Source: Nymphaea colorata (Eukaryota > Streptophyta > Magnoliopsida > Nymphaeales > Nymphaeaceae). From it: a stretch of DNA of 64,000 nt. Both the position numbers and the translations under genes were made by a program. Shown here in pieces: positions 1 to 12,896 of the stretch. The DNA is taken from NCBI RefSeq assembly GCF_008831285.2, contig NC_045145.1, positions 248,001 through 312,000 on the forward strand, read 5' to 3'. How positions within the stretch are numbered: the first letter of the stretch is position 1; each line of letters opens with the position of its first letter. The notes beneath the pieces are model-generated. The model did not search any database. It was not told the origin of the DNA and was given only the letters and a program-made list of their open reading frames with translations.

Positions 1-1550
1 CGATCCGTGTTGAATACCGAAAGAGGGTTGTTTGAATTGGGAAGGGCGGTTCACCACTGTTTTTTTTGTTGCTCACGGAACAACTCTCTGAGTTGCGCGA
101 TAGGTTTTGTCGGTATGGACAAACAAAGAAAAAGGGAATTGTAGTCAAACACGGCACCTCTGGGCCCGTGGAACCATATGTGGAGTTGGAACACGCTCTC
201 TGCAAAGAGTGGGTACAGAGGGACCACCGAACTAATCCCCTTCGTCCCCTTTGTTTTGCTTATTGTGGATCCTGTATCTCGGACTGTTTTACTTCGATAC
301 GAACGATATGCCTTACAACAATGCATGCAATGGCCATCTGACGTGTTGATCAAAATACTCTCTATCACGTGTTCTTGTTTAGAAAATATAAAAAAACAAA
401 ATTTGATATGTAAGTTTTAAAAATTTTAAAATAACCAATATAAAAAAATATGTAAAATCGTATTTCAACTGCGGTTCGACCCTTGCCTATATACAATTGC
501 AAAAAGCAAGCAAGATTAATCTTGATACTTCCACTTTCTAATCGTGCTCAAATGTTTGATATTTATCATTTGTGGTGCATCTAATTTCTTCGAGTCTATG
601 CATCACTTTGTTTTGTATTAATTCGAGATTATACATCTTGTTGACCAAAAACAAGGTACAATTTCTTGAAAATAATTAAATGGGGAATTAAGCTGGAATT
701 TATGCCTGGTAGAATTTTCTAGTTGCGTTTTCTTTCTTAAGCACATTTCTTGGAATGATTTTGATACATGATCAGTTGCTTCTAGAAAGGGGGATGTATC
801 AACATGCATATGTTGGTCAACCTAAGTTATGCCTCTAAACTACAAAAAAAACTCAAGAAAATGTGAAGTCATAGAGAAATTAGTCATTTACATGATTGAG
901 TTAAAAGTTGAGATACATGAATTAAAGGAACTTTTAGGGGTTATTTGCAGTAGGGACGCTTTATAAGCATCCCATGAATCTACCCAAAAATTGAGGCAGA
1001 TTCATGTAACAATAATTCAAGGTTCTATATCCTTCTAAATAAGGGTGAACAATGAGCCAAGCAACTTGAACTCGGTTCGTTAAAGCTCGGCTCGAACTCG
1101 AGTTCGAGCTAGCTTTTCTACTCAATGAGCCAGGCTTTAGTTGATCGTTCATCTTATGTTATCGAGCCAAGTCGAGTTTGTTTAGGCTCGCTTATCCAAC
1201 TCGGCTCGTTAGCACGAGAAACCGATATTTATTGCTTTACTTTTCCTCATTGATTTGTCATTTTCTTTTTCTTTTTCTCTCTTCACTCTCTTCCTCTTCC
1301 ATCCTCCAATGTAATATTGCCATCATCATTCGCTCAGTTCGCTGCAGCTAAGGCCTCTGCTCAGTAATGGTTCTTCACTTTCCATTGACGTGATTTCTTA
1401 GCAACGATCGCCCCTGCTCGCCATCGCCATGGACTGCTTGCTCTTCATTGCTCCCAGTCACCATCGAGGTCGTCTGGTTGCCGTTCGCCATGTTCCCTAG
1501 AATAGCAGGGACCTATTCATCTCATCGCCTCTGCAATAGCAGGTGGGCGT
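1..1550 (+). repeat. Segmental repeat unit R, copy 1
   Basis: This stretch recurs in inverted orientation at 33955-34945 plus 38916-39290, and in direct orientation at 62270-63660. Identity is high over hundreds of bases, for example in the block around 180-340 (GGAACACGCTCTCTGCAAAG) and the block 345-900 (GCAAGATTAATCTTGATACT). In the other two copies, unit R lies directly 3' of an LRR protein gene, so that gene's tail probably lies just left of this window. It contains no convincing ORF. The small ORFs over 51-420 run on both strands and are shared by all copies only because the DNA is shared. Position 345 (ACGTG) is the uninterrupted site into which the 34951-38915 element inserted in the inverted copy. 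Confidence 0.85.
1040..1229 (+). mobile_element. Short AGCTCG-rich insertion inside unit R
   Basis: The inverted copy of unit R runs from GCATCCCATGAA straight to a short GA run and then TTTATTG. Here about 250 bases intervene. They are rich in the GCTCGA/TCGAGC motif and begin near TAAGGGTGAACAATGAGCC. That start resembles the TAGGGCTGTACAATGAGC termini at 44627 and 50818, so this is probably an old member of one short non-autonomous family. The left boundary is uncertain because copies 1 and 3 also share about 40 bases just before it. Confidence 0.45.
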
Positions 1551-4250
1551 CACAATGAAAGTAAAACTAAACATGACACTATGCAGGAAGCCATTAAAGC
1601 AGAAAACAATTGCCCAACTCAACAAAACTAAATAATCAAACTAAATCAAAAAAGGATCCTACTGAATACAAATCAAAGCAATGACCTTAACCGCTGGACA
1701 TGTGCAATAGCTAACTAAAGGATCTATTCAACTAATCTGACACTAACGTGATACAAGAGAAACTGAGCATTATGCTCGTCTAAAACCATGAAGGACCTGA
1801 GGACATAAAACCCAAAACCCATGCAACTTCGATGAATAGAATCTTTCAAAAATGTCACAGTTCAAAATGGACTACAAAATTGATTGGTCCTTTTGAAAAG
1901 AGATAAGAAGTGATCCATGACAGACTCAACCCTAAGTCTGGGTTATGTTGAAGACACTCGGTTTAAGATGGAATAATGGGCCAGCTTAATCACTTATCCA
2001 AAATGATATGCATCTTGAGACAAAGAAATGAAATTCGTCACACTCAACATGAGTTGACTATGTTCAGGAGTTTCATCTATTACATGAATGGACTAATGGT
2101 TTGGTAATGGAATCGCCAACATTTTCAAGGCCAAAGGGATGGGAATGAAATGACAAACATAGTCAAGACCGAAGGAGACTGGTTAGTTCCTCCTATGACT
2201 AGAGATGTCAAGTTTTAGTTTGAAATAGTTAAAAATGATCAATTTAACTAATAAGCATGAGTGCTCGTGTTGACCCTAGTACCGCACATCTACCAAGATT
2301 TTCACATTCAATTCTGCGAGTTCAGCCTTCATGCCTTTCATCTCTTGGCAAACACCTTTTACTTTTTTTTCTTTTTTTATTTCTTTCTCTTCCATTCAGC
2401 TTTTGCCTTTAATTTTTTTCTTGATTTTTTTTAGGCCGACCTTCACCTTTGGGAATACCTCACCAAAGGCTACTAGAAGCTCCATCGCTTTGGTGGTCAT
2501 TGTAGTTTGTCACGTATCAAACCCGCTTGATCTTGCAGGCTTTCGATGAGCCAAAGGTTCATAAGTCGTTATCTTCGCGGTATAGGCATAAATCACCTAT
2601 ATGCCTACCCGGTACTCTTGATTACTGACCCAGAGGAATGACTACACAAGCCCCGAGCCAATCTCTCAACTCTCATTTTGCACTTACCAAGATCTTACAA
2701 AGCATTTTGGCTTCTCTCTCAAGATATCTTCCTACTCAATCCTTATAAATGCTTGATTACCAGAGTCAATAGCATTTCCTAGTCTCAACTTTCCCAACTT
2801 CACATGACCTTTCCTTACTGCTCATATTCAAGATCTTTTCAATTTTCCTCTTCCATTGTTTGGCAACAAAAATTTGAAATTTTATCCTTCTGCTCAAGGA
2901 GGTACTAAGACTAAAGAAAAGCCACATCATTGTGTGAGAAGACACTTTTAAAATGTTTTTAAGCAAAACTGAAAATTATCACTTTTACGAAAATTCTTAA
3001 CATCAAATGGTATATCACCAAGAGGAAGGAATTCTACTTTAAAGAAGAGGGTGAATGCAAAATAGCATAGGTTGGCTGGGTAGAAAAATGAACTTCACCA
3101 ACTCTCCTAGGGACTTCTATACGAAAGGTTGGTTTAATAGTGACGATTTCCATAAATGTTTGAGTCCTCAACTGATTGAAAGTTTTACAAATGGTTTAGG
3201 TTAAGTTCTTATCTTTCCCCAAATGTAGCCTGGGATAAATCTATCCTATGTGGCGGATTGTGTAAAATCATCAAGTGCATGATAATGACAACTACAGGAT
3301 TGGACTCTGTTAGACTCTAAATGTACAACTATCCAGCAAAGTTGATCAGTCTTATGCCCTGGTTACATGAGGACTTTGCAAAATATGTTTTTGACCACAA
3401 ACTAATAAAGCATTAGCAGAAAACATCCAAACACAATGTCGTCATAGATGGAGGTGTCATGGACTTGACTTTATTTATGTCATCTACCTACTTCTTACCA
3501 TGACCTTATGCTGCCCTTTGCATGATATGTTGACTTGCTTCCTGTTTGAGATATCTATGAAACACCTGTACCAAGCTACACCACTTAGAGAACTGTTTTT
3601 CATTCGTTGACTACAAATGATAACCCTAGAGTTTAGCTTCTACCCTGGGAAACATGACCAAGTGATGAGGCGAATCTCAAAACTCTTGAATCCAGGTCAG
3701 AGAAAAAAAAATGATGAAGCTAACAACTGAGGAAACTGTTTCACCTGAAACAAACATAGACTTCCAAAATTTCCTATCCACAGCAACAACATACAACACT
3801 AACGTTCTTGACGAGCATGACAACTTAATTGAAATGAAGGCACCATACTTTATAAACACAGAAATCCCTGAAGAGACCTCCAGTCCATGTTAGTTGATGA
3901 AATCAGAACTACATGCAACCAATCCACCTGATGCCTACGACTGAAACCTGACCAAATTGTGGCACTAAAAACCTCCCAATAAATGACCTAAAGCCGAAGT
4001 CAAGAGAAGCAGCAAAACAAGGTACTCGATCAGCAATCATGAAGTGGATTGGGGAAAATACCGGCAGATACTATGACATAAGTATTCCCCATACAGTCGA
4101 TGTTTCCAAATTAGGCGTCCTTTCCAAATTAGGCATCCCTTTCATCGAACTATTATTCCATGTCGATGGCACTGTGTTCAAATTCTCCGATGCAAAATCC
4201 ATATCCCACAATAAGCAAAACGGAAAAAGGATTCCTGAAGGCCTGATATC
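1551..4250. other. Unassigned, no supported gene
   Basis: No ORF here has recognisable family motifs or codon bias that I can defend. Two short open frames (3711-3893 and 4039-4305, plus) are hydrophilic and might be transposon remnants, but no diagnostic motif is visible. A short direct repeat (TTTCCAAATTAGGC) occurs twice near 4105-4130. Confidence 0.4.
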
Positions 4251-4299
4251 ACAATTATCATTCTCCCAAGTAGCACAAGTAGAACTCGGGATACAAACC

Positions 4300-4572
4300 G
4301 GGTGAAGGAGGTGGCATCATTACTGGTTTGTCGACTGCGGCATCTGCATTGGAAGCTGGGGTTTCAGCTGGTGCCGGATCTTCCATAGAACTGGTCGCCG
4401 GGTCAGAGGGGAGCTGGTATCGTGAAGATGATGGCACCAATTCCTTTGAGTTGGGCACATCACCCCTCGGTGCGGCCGCACCCCTTTTGGATGAGATTTC
4501 TCCGCCTGATTCCACCAAATCAACCCCCAAAGAAAAACAAGTTCTCCGCCTGATTCCCAAAATCAAGCCCTG
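4300..4572 (-). pseudogene. Exon-like block of an unidentified gene
   Basis: On the minus strand a good 3' splice site (TTTTCTTCAG) is followed by an open frame rich in Ser, Pro and Ala. It includes SMEDPAPAETPASNADAA and KPVMMPPPSPG and ends at a possible donor, G|GTTTGT. The block is more GC-rich than its surroundings and reads like real coding sequence with low-complexity composition. A 20-25 base segment (AATCAGGCGGAGAA) is duplicated near its 5' end, and one intervening stop is possible depending on which acceptor is used. I do not recognise the family. It pairs with the exon-like block at 4682-4770, with about 110 bases between them acting as an intron. It could be a fragment carried by a transposon. 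Confidence 0.3.
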
Positions 4573-4681
4573 AAGAAAACAACCCCTAAGAAAACCACAA
4601 AACACATAAATGAGATGTTGGAGTCGACAACAAACCCAAGAATAGGTAAACAATAACAAATAAGATTTGGGCAAGGTTTGC

Positions 4682-4770
4682 TTCATCCGAATACCTTGAG
4701 ATGCTTGCTTCTTGGCACCGGCGATGGCATAGAAAGCTTCACCGATAAGAGATGCACCTGGTGGAAACCA
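4682..4770 (-). pseudogene. Upstream exon-like block of the same unidentified gene
   Basis: The minus strand is open through WFPPGASLIGEAFYAIAGAK and then KQASQ, and ends at a good donor (CAAG|GTATTCGG). An alternative frame starting with ATG near 4791 is also open, so the frame choice is inferred. A purine/pyrimidine-rich leader lies upstream (4780-4930). No family could be assigned. Confidence 0.25.
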
Positions 4771-4929
4771 TGGCTCCCTTCTCTGATCATGTTTCCCTCT
4801 CTCCCCTTTCTCCTATTCCTTCTCCCCACTTTTCTCCTCTCTGAGCGGATGTCAGTCGCTCTTCCTCTTTCCTGTCTTCCTGAAACGGCAAAAGGAGAGA
4901 AACAAAAAGAAAAAAAACGGAAGGGTCAA

Positions 4930-5790
4930 ATACAATGACGAGTCCCAATCCAATATTACAGTATGGATGGGGCGAGCAAGGTTGAATTCGACTTGGAAAT
5001 GTGAGAAAAAATACAACAAAAAAAAAACACACACAAAAATCGTCATATGATGTGTGCACTTGGATATGGTCAACCCATTTTTCACTTTTCTTTTCCATCT
5101 GTTGTGGTCCAGTGGACTCAAAATGTTTCTTCGTGGGTCTAGTGTGGTAAAACCATAGAAAGGTTCTCTGTTTGCGTTTGATATAGATCAAACTTATGAG
5201 TTGTTTATCTCATAAGAAGGATGGGATCCGGGAAATGACCCCTCCAATCAAGGGGGGCCATGTTCTTAGAGAGATGTGTCTAGATGGTGGTCAGTTTTTG
5301 GATTCTCTCGATTGTATCTTGTTTAACAAAGGATTTAGCTTAAATCTACTGTTTTGACAAATAGCAAATTTGAAAACGATTGTTTATGGGTTGTTTGACA
5401 AGGCCGGAATTGCATAATTAGGTAAATAAATTTTCTTTTTCGAGGAAATGGGAATTGAATCCTCAATCAAAGATTTGATGTTTTAAGATTATAGTTTCAT
5501 TCTTGAATCAAAATTTAGGAATCATGATTCTATTCTGAGGGGTGGAATTATGATTCCTTAAATTTATAATTTATTCGTTTTTCTTTGAGCACGTCATCAT
5601 AGTTTTATTTCATCAATTTTAAACTTTAAATTGTGATTTTGTCAAAAACATCATTTTCAAAATTAGACTCAAAACCCTAGACTATCAAATTAAAATCAAA
5701 CTAGAACTAGAGTTTTCATTCTAATTCCAGTTTGAAGTGCCATCAAACACCCCTTATGATCACCACTATCTTTTAAATACATTAATCTCA
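4930..5790. other. Intergenic, nothing recognised
   Basis: AT-rich single-copy-looking DNA with poly-A and poly-T runs. I see no ORF, RNA gene or repeat terminus that I can support. Confidence 0.4.
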
Positions 5791-5792
5791 AG

Positions 5793-7650
5793 TTAGAAGG
5801 GATGAGATTTGATATGAGAACTTTAAGACGCAAGCCCTACAAACAACATAATCTTTGCATAGTGCACAAACACATATATATTTATAAAGTTTGTACATTA
5901 TACATATATATAATATATATACATATATGCTATATATCCATATATAAATATTTATACATATGTATAATACATATACATATATGCTAATGTATATACGTAC
6001 AAATGTATATATATATAGTGTTGTGTAATATGCGTATACACATGTATAATATAATATATATATTACGTCCAATGCATACATAACATATACATGGTATTAT
6101 ACATTGTACATATTTATATATAGATATTAATACATGTATGTAATATATATCTACATATCATTGATCTCAAGTTAGAAGGGATGAGATTTGATTTGAGATC
6201 TATGAACTTTAAGACGCAAGGCCTACAAACAGCATAATCTTTCCATAGTGCACATACACTTAGACATTTATAATTATAAATTTTGTACATTATACATATA
6301 TATAATATACATACATATATGCTATATATCTATATATAAATATTTATACATACATATAATATATATACATATATGCTAATGTACACACGTACAAATGTAT
6401 ATATTATGTATATATATATATATGTACATATAGTGTTGTGTAATATGCGTATACACATGTATAATATAATATATATAATGCATACATAACATATGTATGG
6501 TAGTAGACATTGTATATATTTATATATAGATATTAATATATGTATGTAATATATATCTATATATTTACACTAATGTACATATATATGTTAGATGTATATG
6601 TATGTATTACGTAAATACATATATATATATATATATGCATATATGTTATATGTACATACATTATAAGTACATATTTGTATATTATATGCATACATTCATT
6701 ATAAGTACATATGTGTATATTATATGCATGTATACATATATATATGTATGTACATACACAGATATATGTATAAAATAATATTAATACGCACATATATATA
6801 GTATGAACGTGTATGTCCATATGTTTGCATATATGTGTTACATACATACATACACATATGTATTAACGTATATATACAAACGTACATATATGTGTATAGG
6901 TACCTATATGCTGAAATTATACCTATTATATACGTATATATAATGTATATGTGTATACATACATATATATGTGTGTGTGTACATATCTATATATAACGTA
7001 TTACTATACATAACATATATACATATATTATATATATGTATGTATACATATAATATATTGTATTGTAACATACTATATATACATTGGTACAATGTATTAC
7101 ATATACACATAACATACATATATTTTATATATATATTGTATGTACTCATATGTACGTATATATAATATAAACGTATAACATATTACTATAAATAACATAT
7201 ATACATATATTATATATATGTACCTGTACATATAATATATTTTTACTGTAACATATTATATGTACATTGGTACAATGTATTACATATATAATATACACAT
7301 AACATACATATATTTTATATACATATTGTAGTACATATTCATAAGTGTATACATATTGTATGTTCTCACATGTATCTACCTATAATATATACAAAGTTAT
7401 ATATGTGTACATATATTCTTATTGTATAACATTATACACATATATATGTGTATATACATATATAAATGTGTACATCTAAAAATACTTATAATATATATAA
7501 CATCTATTAGCATTACATATGTACAAATTATACATATACATGCATATATGTCTTATATACATATTACATGTATAATATAATATGTATCCATATGAACATG
7601 TATATAAGTATCACAAATGTACATATTATACACAATGTTATAAAAAAGCT
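5793..7650. repeat. 1.8 kb TATA/CATA-rich degenerate satellite tract
   Basis: The sequence is almost entirely TATATA, TACATA and TGTATA words with scattered G and C. The start contains a direct duplication of roughly 370 bases: the phrase beginning TTAGAAGGGATGAGATTTGA occurs at about 5793 and again at about 6172, each time followed by similar ATATAC blocks. A second duplication pairs blocks near 6980 and 7160 (both contain ATAACATATATACATATATT). The long tyrosine/isoleucine-rich reading frames on both strands are products of the repeat, not genes. Confidence 0.9.
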
Positions 7651-7694
7651 TATCGTAAGGCGTTTCAGTCTGAGGTGGAATCTAATCCCTGATA

Positions 7695-8420
7695 GTGATG
7701 ATGCCGATCGATCTTCTCAGGTCTTCCGCTACAACGTCCAATGATCAGCAAACATAAGACTCAAGAATGGTGGAAATGATTGGGAAATATCAAAAGATCG
7801 AGCGAGAGAGGGAGTTGTGCAAAGATGATCGAGGTCGAGAGATTGCAAGAGAAACAGAAAATACATTATAAAGAGAGAGATATAGTTGTCCAAACCTCGA
7901 TCGTTTGTTCCGCGGGTTATGTGAAACCCTCATTCGAGTGATGGCTTTCCGTCGCTCACAACGAGGTGATGATGCAGATCGATCTCCCAGGTCTTCCACT
8001 ACAGCGTCCAATGATCAGCGACCACGAGACTGAAGAATGGTGGAAGAGATTGGGAAATATCAAAAGATTGAGCGAGAGAGGGAGTTGGACAAAGATGATC
8101 GAGGTCGAGAGATTGCAAGAGAAACAGAAAATACATTATAAAGAGAGAGAGATAGTTGTCCAAACCCTCGCTCGTTTGTTCCATGGGTTGTGTGAAACCC
8201 TCATTCGAGTGATGGCTTTCCGTTGCTCACAACGAGGTGATGATGCCGATCAATCTCCCAGGTCTTCCGCTACAGCGTCCAATGATGAGCGAACATGAGA
8301 CTCAAGTATGGTGGAAGCGATTGGGAAATATTAGCGAGAGAGGGAGTTGGGCAAAGATGATCGAGGTTGAGAGATTGCAAGAGAAACAGAAAATACATTA
8401 TAAAAAGATGATGTGCACCC
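7695..8420. repeat. 271-bp tandem repeat, about 2.7 copies
   Basis: Units start at 7695, 7966 and 8237 (GTGATGATGC), giving an exact 271-base period twice. The third unit is cut at about 8405-8420. Each unit contains GAGAGAGGGAGTTG, a GATCGAGGTCGAGAGATTGC block and an ACATTATAAA block. Since 271 is not a multiple of three, the tandem is not an encoded protein repeat. The right end abuts the truncated subtilase pseudogene. Confidence 0.9.
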
Positions 8421-11400
8421 TGTCCTGACAGCATCGACTATCCCCTTGAGCGGGTCCACCCCAAAACATCCCTCCTCCAAACACGTCTTATAGATTTCCA
8501 GTCGGCTTGTCGACGACCCACCCCTAGCCACTCCCTGCCCCAGCCCGCAGTAGGTCACGTTGTGCACGATGGTGCTAGCCCTCTGCGGTCGACTTGGTGT
8601 GGCTTCCATGCCCCACTATGTCCCTGGGCGAGCTCATCAGCGTACTGGGCCCGTTTGACTCGGGGACTTTTGCCACCCCGAATGAGTTATAATACCAAGC
8701 ATCGATCACCTTCCTGAGTCGAAGTTCGCCCATCAGCTCTATTTTGGATATAGGTATGTGATTTCAAATTAGAGCATAAATTTAAACCTGTTGCAGTTGG
8801 ATGTTTTGTAGTTTGGCCCTTCCATGCACGTTCCTTTCCCTCTTAATGGTACATCATTGAAATTCGGTGATTCGGGCCAAATTCCTAACAGACGCCACAA
8901 GAGAAGGAGAATTGGTTAAGTAATACCTGATATTATGTCTAAGTAGACTACTAAAAGAGAATATTATGCACTTGGAACACAGAACATTTTTAGAACATGT
9001 GTTTCAAGAATGCTATGTTTTGTTTAGGAAATATGATATAATTACTTACTTCTGGCATTTGATTGCTTAATTTAGGAACGATAACCGTGATTGGATCATT
9101 TTCTCAAAATAAGAACATAACGTGTGTTTATTAAGAAAATGTGTTCAAAGAGCACACAATTTTTCTTACCAAATGCCTAATGATATTGGAATTTGAATTA
9201 AAATTGAAGTTTGGGTAGCGAATGATTGACAGATTATCGATGACATATGCTTCATATGTGATTGGAATCGATAGGTGGGTACATGGGATCTCATGGTTGT
9301 GGCAATAAATAGATAGACATAAAAGAAATAAGGTGCGGCATGGAGTAGCATTAGTAAAAATTGGAAGCTTGACCAGATCCCTGCTTCGTAAAATTTAAAA
9401 GATTTCCTATCCAAATCTCAAAGAACCAAATTCCCAGGTCCCATCTAAAGGAAGAGTGATTTGTACAACGGAATCTCTTTCCTGAAAAGATTGTAAGCAA
9501 GGTATAAGGTGTTCGAAAAGGAATGTGGTGGACTGTTTTTTTGCATCTCTCTATTGCGTAATGAACCAAGATTCCTGGGATGCTCATAAAATATCTCTGA
9601 ACGACTCATAAGGGCAAGGAGATCAAGGGGATTTATTTGATTTTGGAGAATGTCAGTTGAATATAGTGGGAGGCTTTCCGATCTTTTATGCTGACAGATC
9701 AAATTTAGATCCATATCCAGTGTAATTTCAAATTTAGAACTTGTTGCATGGTGGGAACCTAGACCTGGCTAGCGATTGCTACGCCCGAGAATAGATCCCA
9801 AGTCTAGAATCAACTCGCGGGAGCCTAAAGTCCAAACTTAATCAAATATATCCCCACTAGACAGCAACCCCAACTTAATAGTACCCTAGGTAAAAGATAC
9901 AAGTGTGTTTTCCCAGACCCATGGTTTAAATTATACTACAACACTAAGGGGATCAAGGCTTGTACAAACGTGAGCGATACAAATTTAACTCTCACAACTC
10001 ACTCAACATTCATTCACAAACCATTCATCCATAGAACGGCCAAACCATGCCCTTTCCCTTTGGTGGTCTGGCTATCAGGAGCCGTGTCTTGGCAAGGTGC
10101 CTTGGAGGGACTACCGATAGTAACAATTGTCTAGAGCCTGGTTTAGAAAAGAATTACACTTATAACCCCGTTCTATAGGATGTTGAGAAGTTACCTAGCC
10201 AATGAGAGATCGACTTAAACAGCAATAGATCCGAGAGAAAGCCGGTGGCAAAGCCACTCTCAGATATCTCTTAGCAAGGAGGCTAGGCCCGCCTGGCCTA
10301 GGATGGCTTGTGGACTGGTGGAAGCTGGCTGAGAGAGATGGAGTGTCCCGGCAATGGAAGGGGATGGCACTGGGGCTGCCTGCTACACCTGATGGATGGA
10401 GTGTGGTTGCTGCAGGCCTCGGACGGCCAAGAGAGATAGCAACGTGACGAAGGAGTGCCCGGATGGAGGCAGGGGCTCGGCCCGCCTGGCTGAAGTCGCC
10501 TTGGTGCTTATGACTATGTTCGGTGGAAGGGTGCAGCAATGGAGGCTGCAAGAAGAGGTTGTCCGATGAAGTGGTGGTGGTGAACTGAGATGCACACGAC
10601 CAATCCTTGGAGAGGGAACCTAACTAGTTTGACTCCAAGGAGACAAGCCGATCTCTGAACAAGGTGGTGAGCTTGGTATAGGTTTAGGTAGGCTCGGTTT
10701 AGGTGAAGCAGGTTAGGTCTAGTTGAAAGTGGTTCGGTAGTGGAGTGGGCTTGGTCTAGACGTGAGATGGAGGTTAATTGCTAAGAGGGTCGGTTATGAC
10801 TTAGAGATAGGTGAAGGGTTGTGCGAGAGAGGGTGGAGAGTTACACGAGAGAAGATGACACTAATTGTTAGGATCAGTTAGGCTAAGGGGTTTAAGTCAA
10901 GAGACATGCGAGGGGAGTGGTTCACTGATGATGGGTGAAGGCTAGTAATGACGAGGAGGAGGAGTTAGCATGAGGTGGAGGTTGATTAAGGCTTATCTGA
11001 AGTGGAAAGGGTTGGTTATGAGAGGTGAAGAGGCTAAGAGGTTTGAGAAGGGTCTCCCTAGCTAAGGAAATTGAATACGTACCTTAAGTCCTCAATGATG
11101 GCTGATGATGGTGTGAGTGGAGGTGAATGGCTGAAGAGACACTCGGTGGAGGGATTTGTAACTCTAGTCTTTTAAGATGGGGAGCTCAAGAGGAGGCTGC
11201 GACGTGTAACGGTTGCAGCCTGCGCCCTCTCCTTAACTTGATTTAGTGCCCACATGATGGGAATACCCTTGCCAATTAATTCGAACTCTAGTAATGAATC
11301 AAACTGACCATGGGCAAATCAGGAATCCACTGAAATGATTGGGCTGGACCAAAAACTGATCGGAAAAGTAACAGCGATTGGTTGCACCGGCGATAGCACA

Positions 11401-12047
11401 CAGATTTCCGACTGGGAGAGAGTTCTTCACGATGGCTGGTCGGATTCGCCTGAAACTTGGTGGGGATGTTGCTAAGATCTGGGCGATTATGCTGGGGTGA
11501 ACGAGACAGTGAAATTCGCACTTGGTTGCTTCAGATTTTGCCTGCAACTTTCACTCAGGCACCGCTTGGTTTCTGCAAAGCCGAGTGAGCGATGTGGTTG
11601 AACAAGGGTCGGCTATAGCAGAAAATCCATATCCTTTCTAGACAGCAATTTTCGAATTGATGTGGAGTGACTTGCTGCTGCCGAGGACAGAATTCTCAGG
11701 TTGATTCACCATCGAATTGACAGAAATCTGACTGGCCTTCTACCAATGGATTCTGATGAACCTTCGGATTCTCACCTTGACAAGCAGTCCGATAGACTAG
11801 GCTGCGATCTACCTTTGCGGCATCTCTTTCTCTGATTTTGACAGATATTAAAAAGCTTACTAGGGCCGATCTTAATCTATCTTAAGCTCTGCTCGAGATG
11901 GAAGGTACCGGCAGATGAATTCGGTTCCTCCCTTAATCTCTAGCAGCTGGAGTCGTTGCTTGATTACTAGTCGACTAGAGCCACGAGTCGATTTCCATCA
12001 AGCCTTCCCGAGATAGTTCTCCTGCCTCTAACTTCTTTCGGGGATGA

Positions 12048-12430
12048 AAAAGTTGCACCATGAGAAGATGGCAGTTCGGTCGGGGAATTTGTGCCTAGGA
12101 TGAAGACGCTCTAAGAGGATTTTCGGTGGTCTCAAAGGTCGTCTCCAAACCTGTGTTGCTTCGACCAGAGCCACGGGTTGGAGCTTGGGATTCCAGTCAC
12201 CGGCGGTAAGACAATGAGAGGAAGAGAGAGGCGAGAGCAAATTCACACGAAAAACTTAACTTCTAATTCTTGATTGCATACTGAAAAAAGACTTACAAAA
12301 GAGTTTAAGTACTTGAAATAAAACTGGTTCTAGCACATGAACCAAGACAGTTGCTGAAATAAAGGACTCGACTATAAGCAAATGCATGAAAGGGAAGTCG
12401 AGACAAGATGTCTCGGAAGTTCAGTGAGTT
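12048..12430 (-). mobile_element. LTR-like block, probably Copia/Gypsy
   Basis: Read on the minus strand, the block passes TTGCTTATAGTCGAGTCC, then CTTTTTTCAGTATGCAATCA, then GCTCTCGCCTCTCTCTTCC. This is the usual order of transcript start, polyadenylation region and U5 in plant LTRs. It is present in both arms of the inverted duplication, so it inserted before that duplication. I could not place both TG...CA ends, so the family is inferred. Confidence 0.4.
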
Positions 12431-12814
12431 TGGCTTATCTCTCGCCGGTTCAGCCATATAACCTGCCAAAGTTTAGCCTTAGCCTTGCCATGCATGGACC
12501 GGGTCAGGACTACACTCAGGGTTCAAACTCGCTATAACCAGATCTAGGTCTAATTCCCGTGCCTGCTCAGCCTTGAAGTATTCAGCCTGCTGCCCACACT
12601 CCGCTGATGATGCTCCGCCCACACCGCCCGCTGCATCAACTTCAAATTCTGCGTTAGCCTCCTTTAGCCCATCTATGCTTTCCTTATGCTGGCCCCAAAC
12701 TGGCCGAAGGCCTCGGCTCTCTTGGCCGTGCTGGCCCTGGTTCCTGGCCTCCCTGTAGGAAGGTCTGCATCATTGCACTTGCCACCATTGTGGCCCAGAG
12801 GCGTAACACCTAGA

Positions 12815-12896
12815 ACATGAGACTCAAACTAGATCTTTTGAGTGTAAACCACCATGCTACCTAGTTAAACTATGCCCTTGAAGCATTTATTGCACA
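12815..12896 (-). repeat. tRNA-like / SINE-like block, left-arm copy
   Basis: This is the counterpart of the tRNA-like block described at 30337-30418. On the minus strand it reads GGGCATAGTTTAACTAGGTA and then a box-B-like segment. Here the acceptor-like pairing is weaker and the box B is degraded (GATCTAGTTTGAGTCTCATG). Confidence 0.35.

Noticed and set aside
1-420. Overlapping ORFs of 80-105 codons in unit R, repeated in all copies
   Set aside because: Conservation follows from DNA duplication; indels between copies shift the frames, and there is no family motif.
5788-7165. Several 60-97 codon Tyr/Ile/Cys-rich ORFs on both strands
   Set aside because: They are translations of TATA/CATA repeats, open in opposite frames and without start context.
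7966-8428. 110- and 63-codon plus-strand ORFs
   Set aside because: They lie within the 271-bp tandem repeat, whose period is not a multiple of three, and show no family motif.
10195-10595. GC-rich 118- and 70-codon minus-strand ORFs
   Set aside because: No recognisable domain; they lie in the swollen subtilase intron and look like decayed retroelement sequence.
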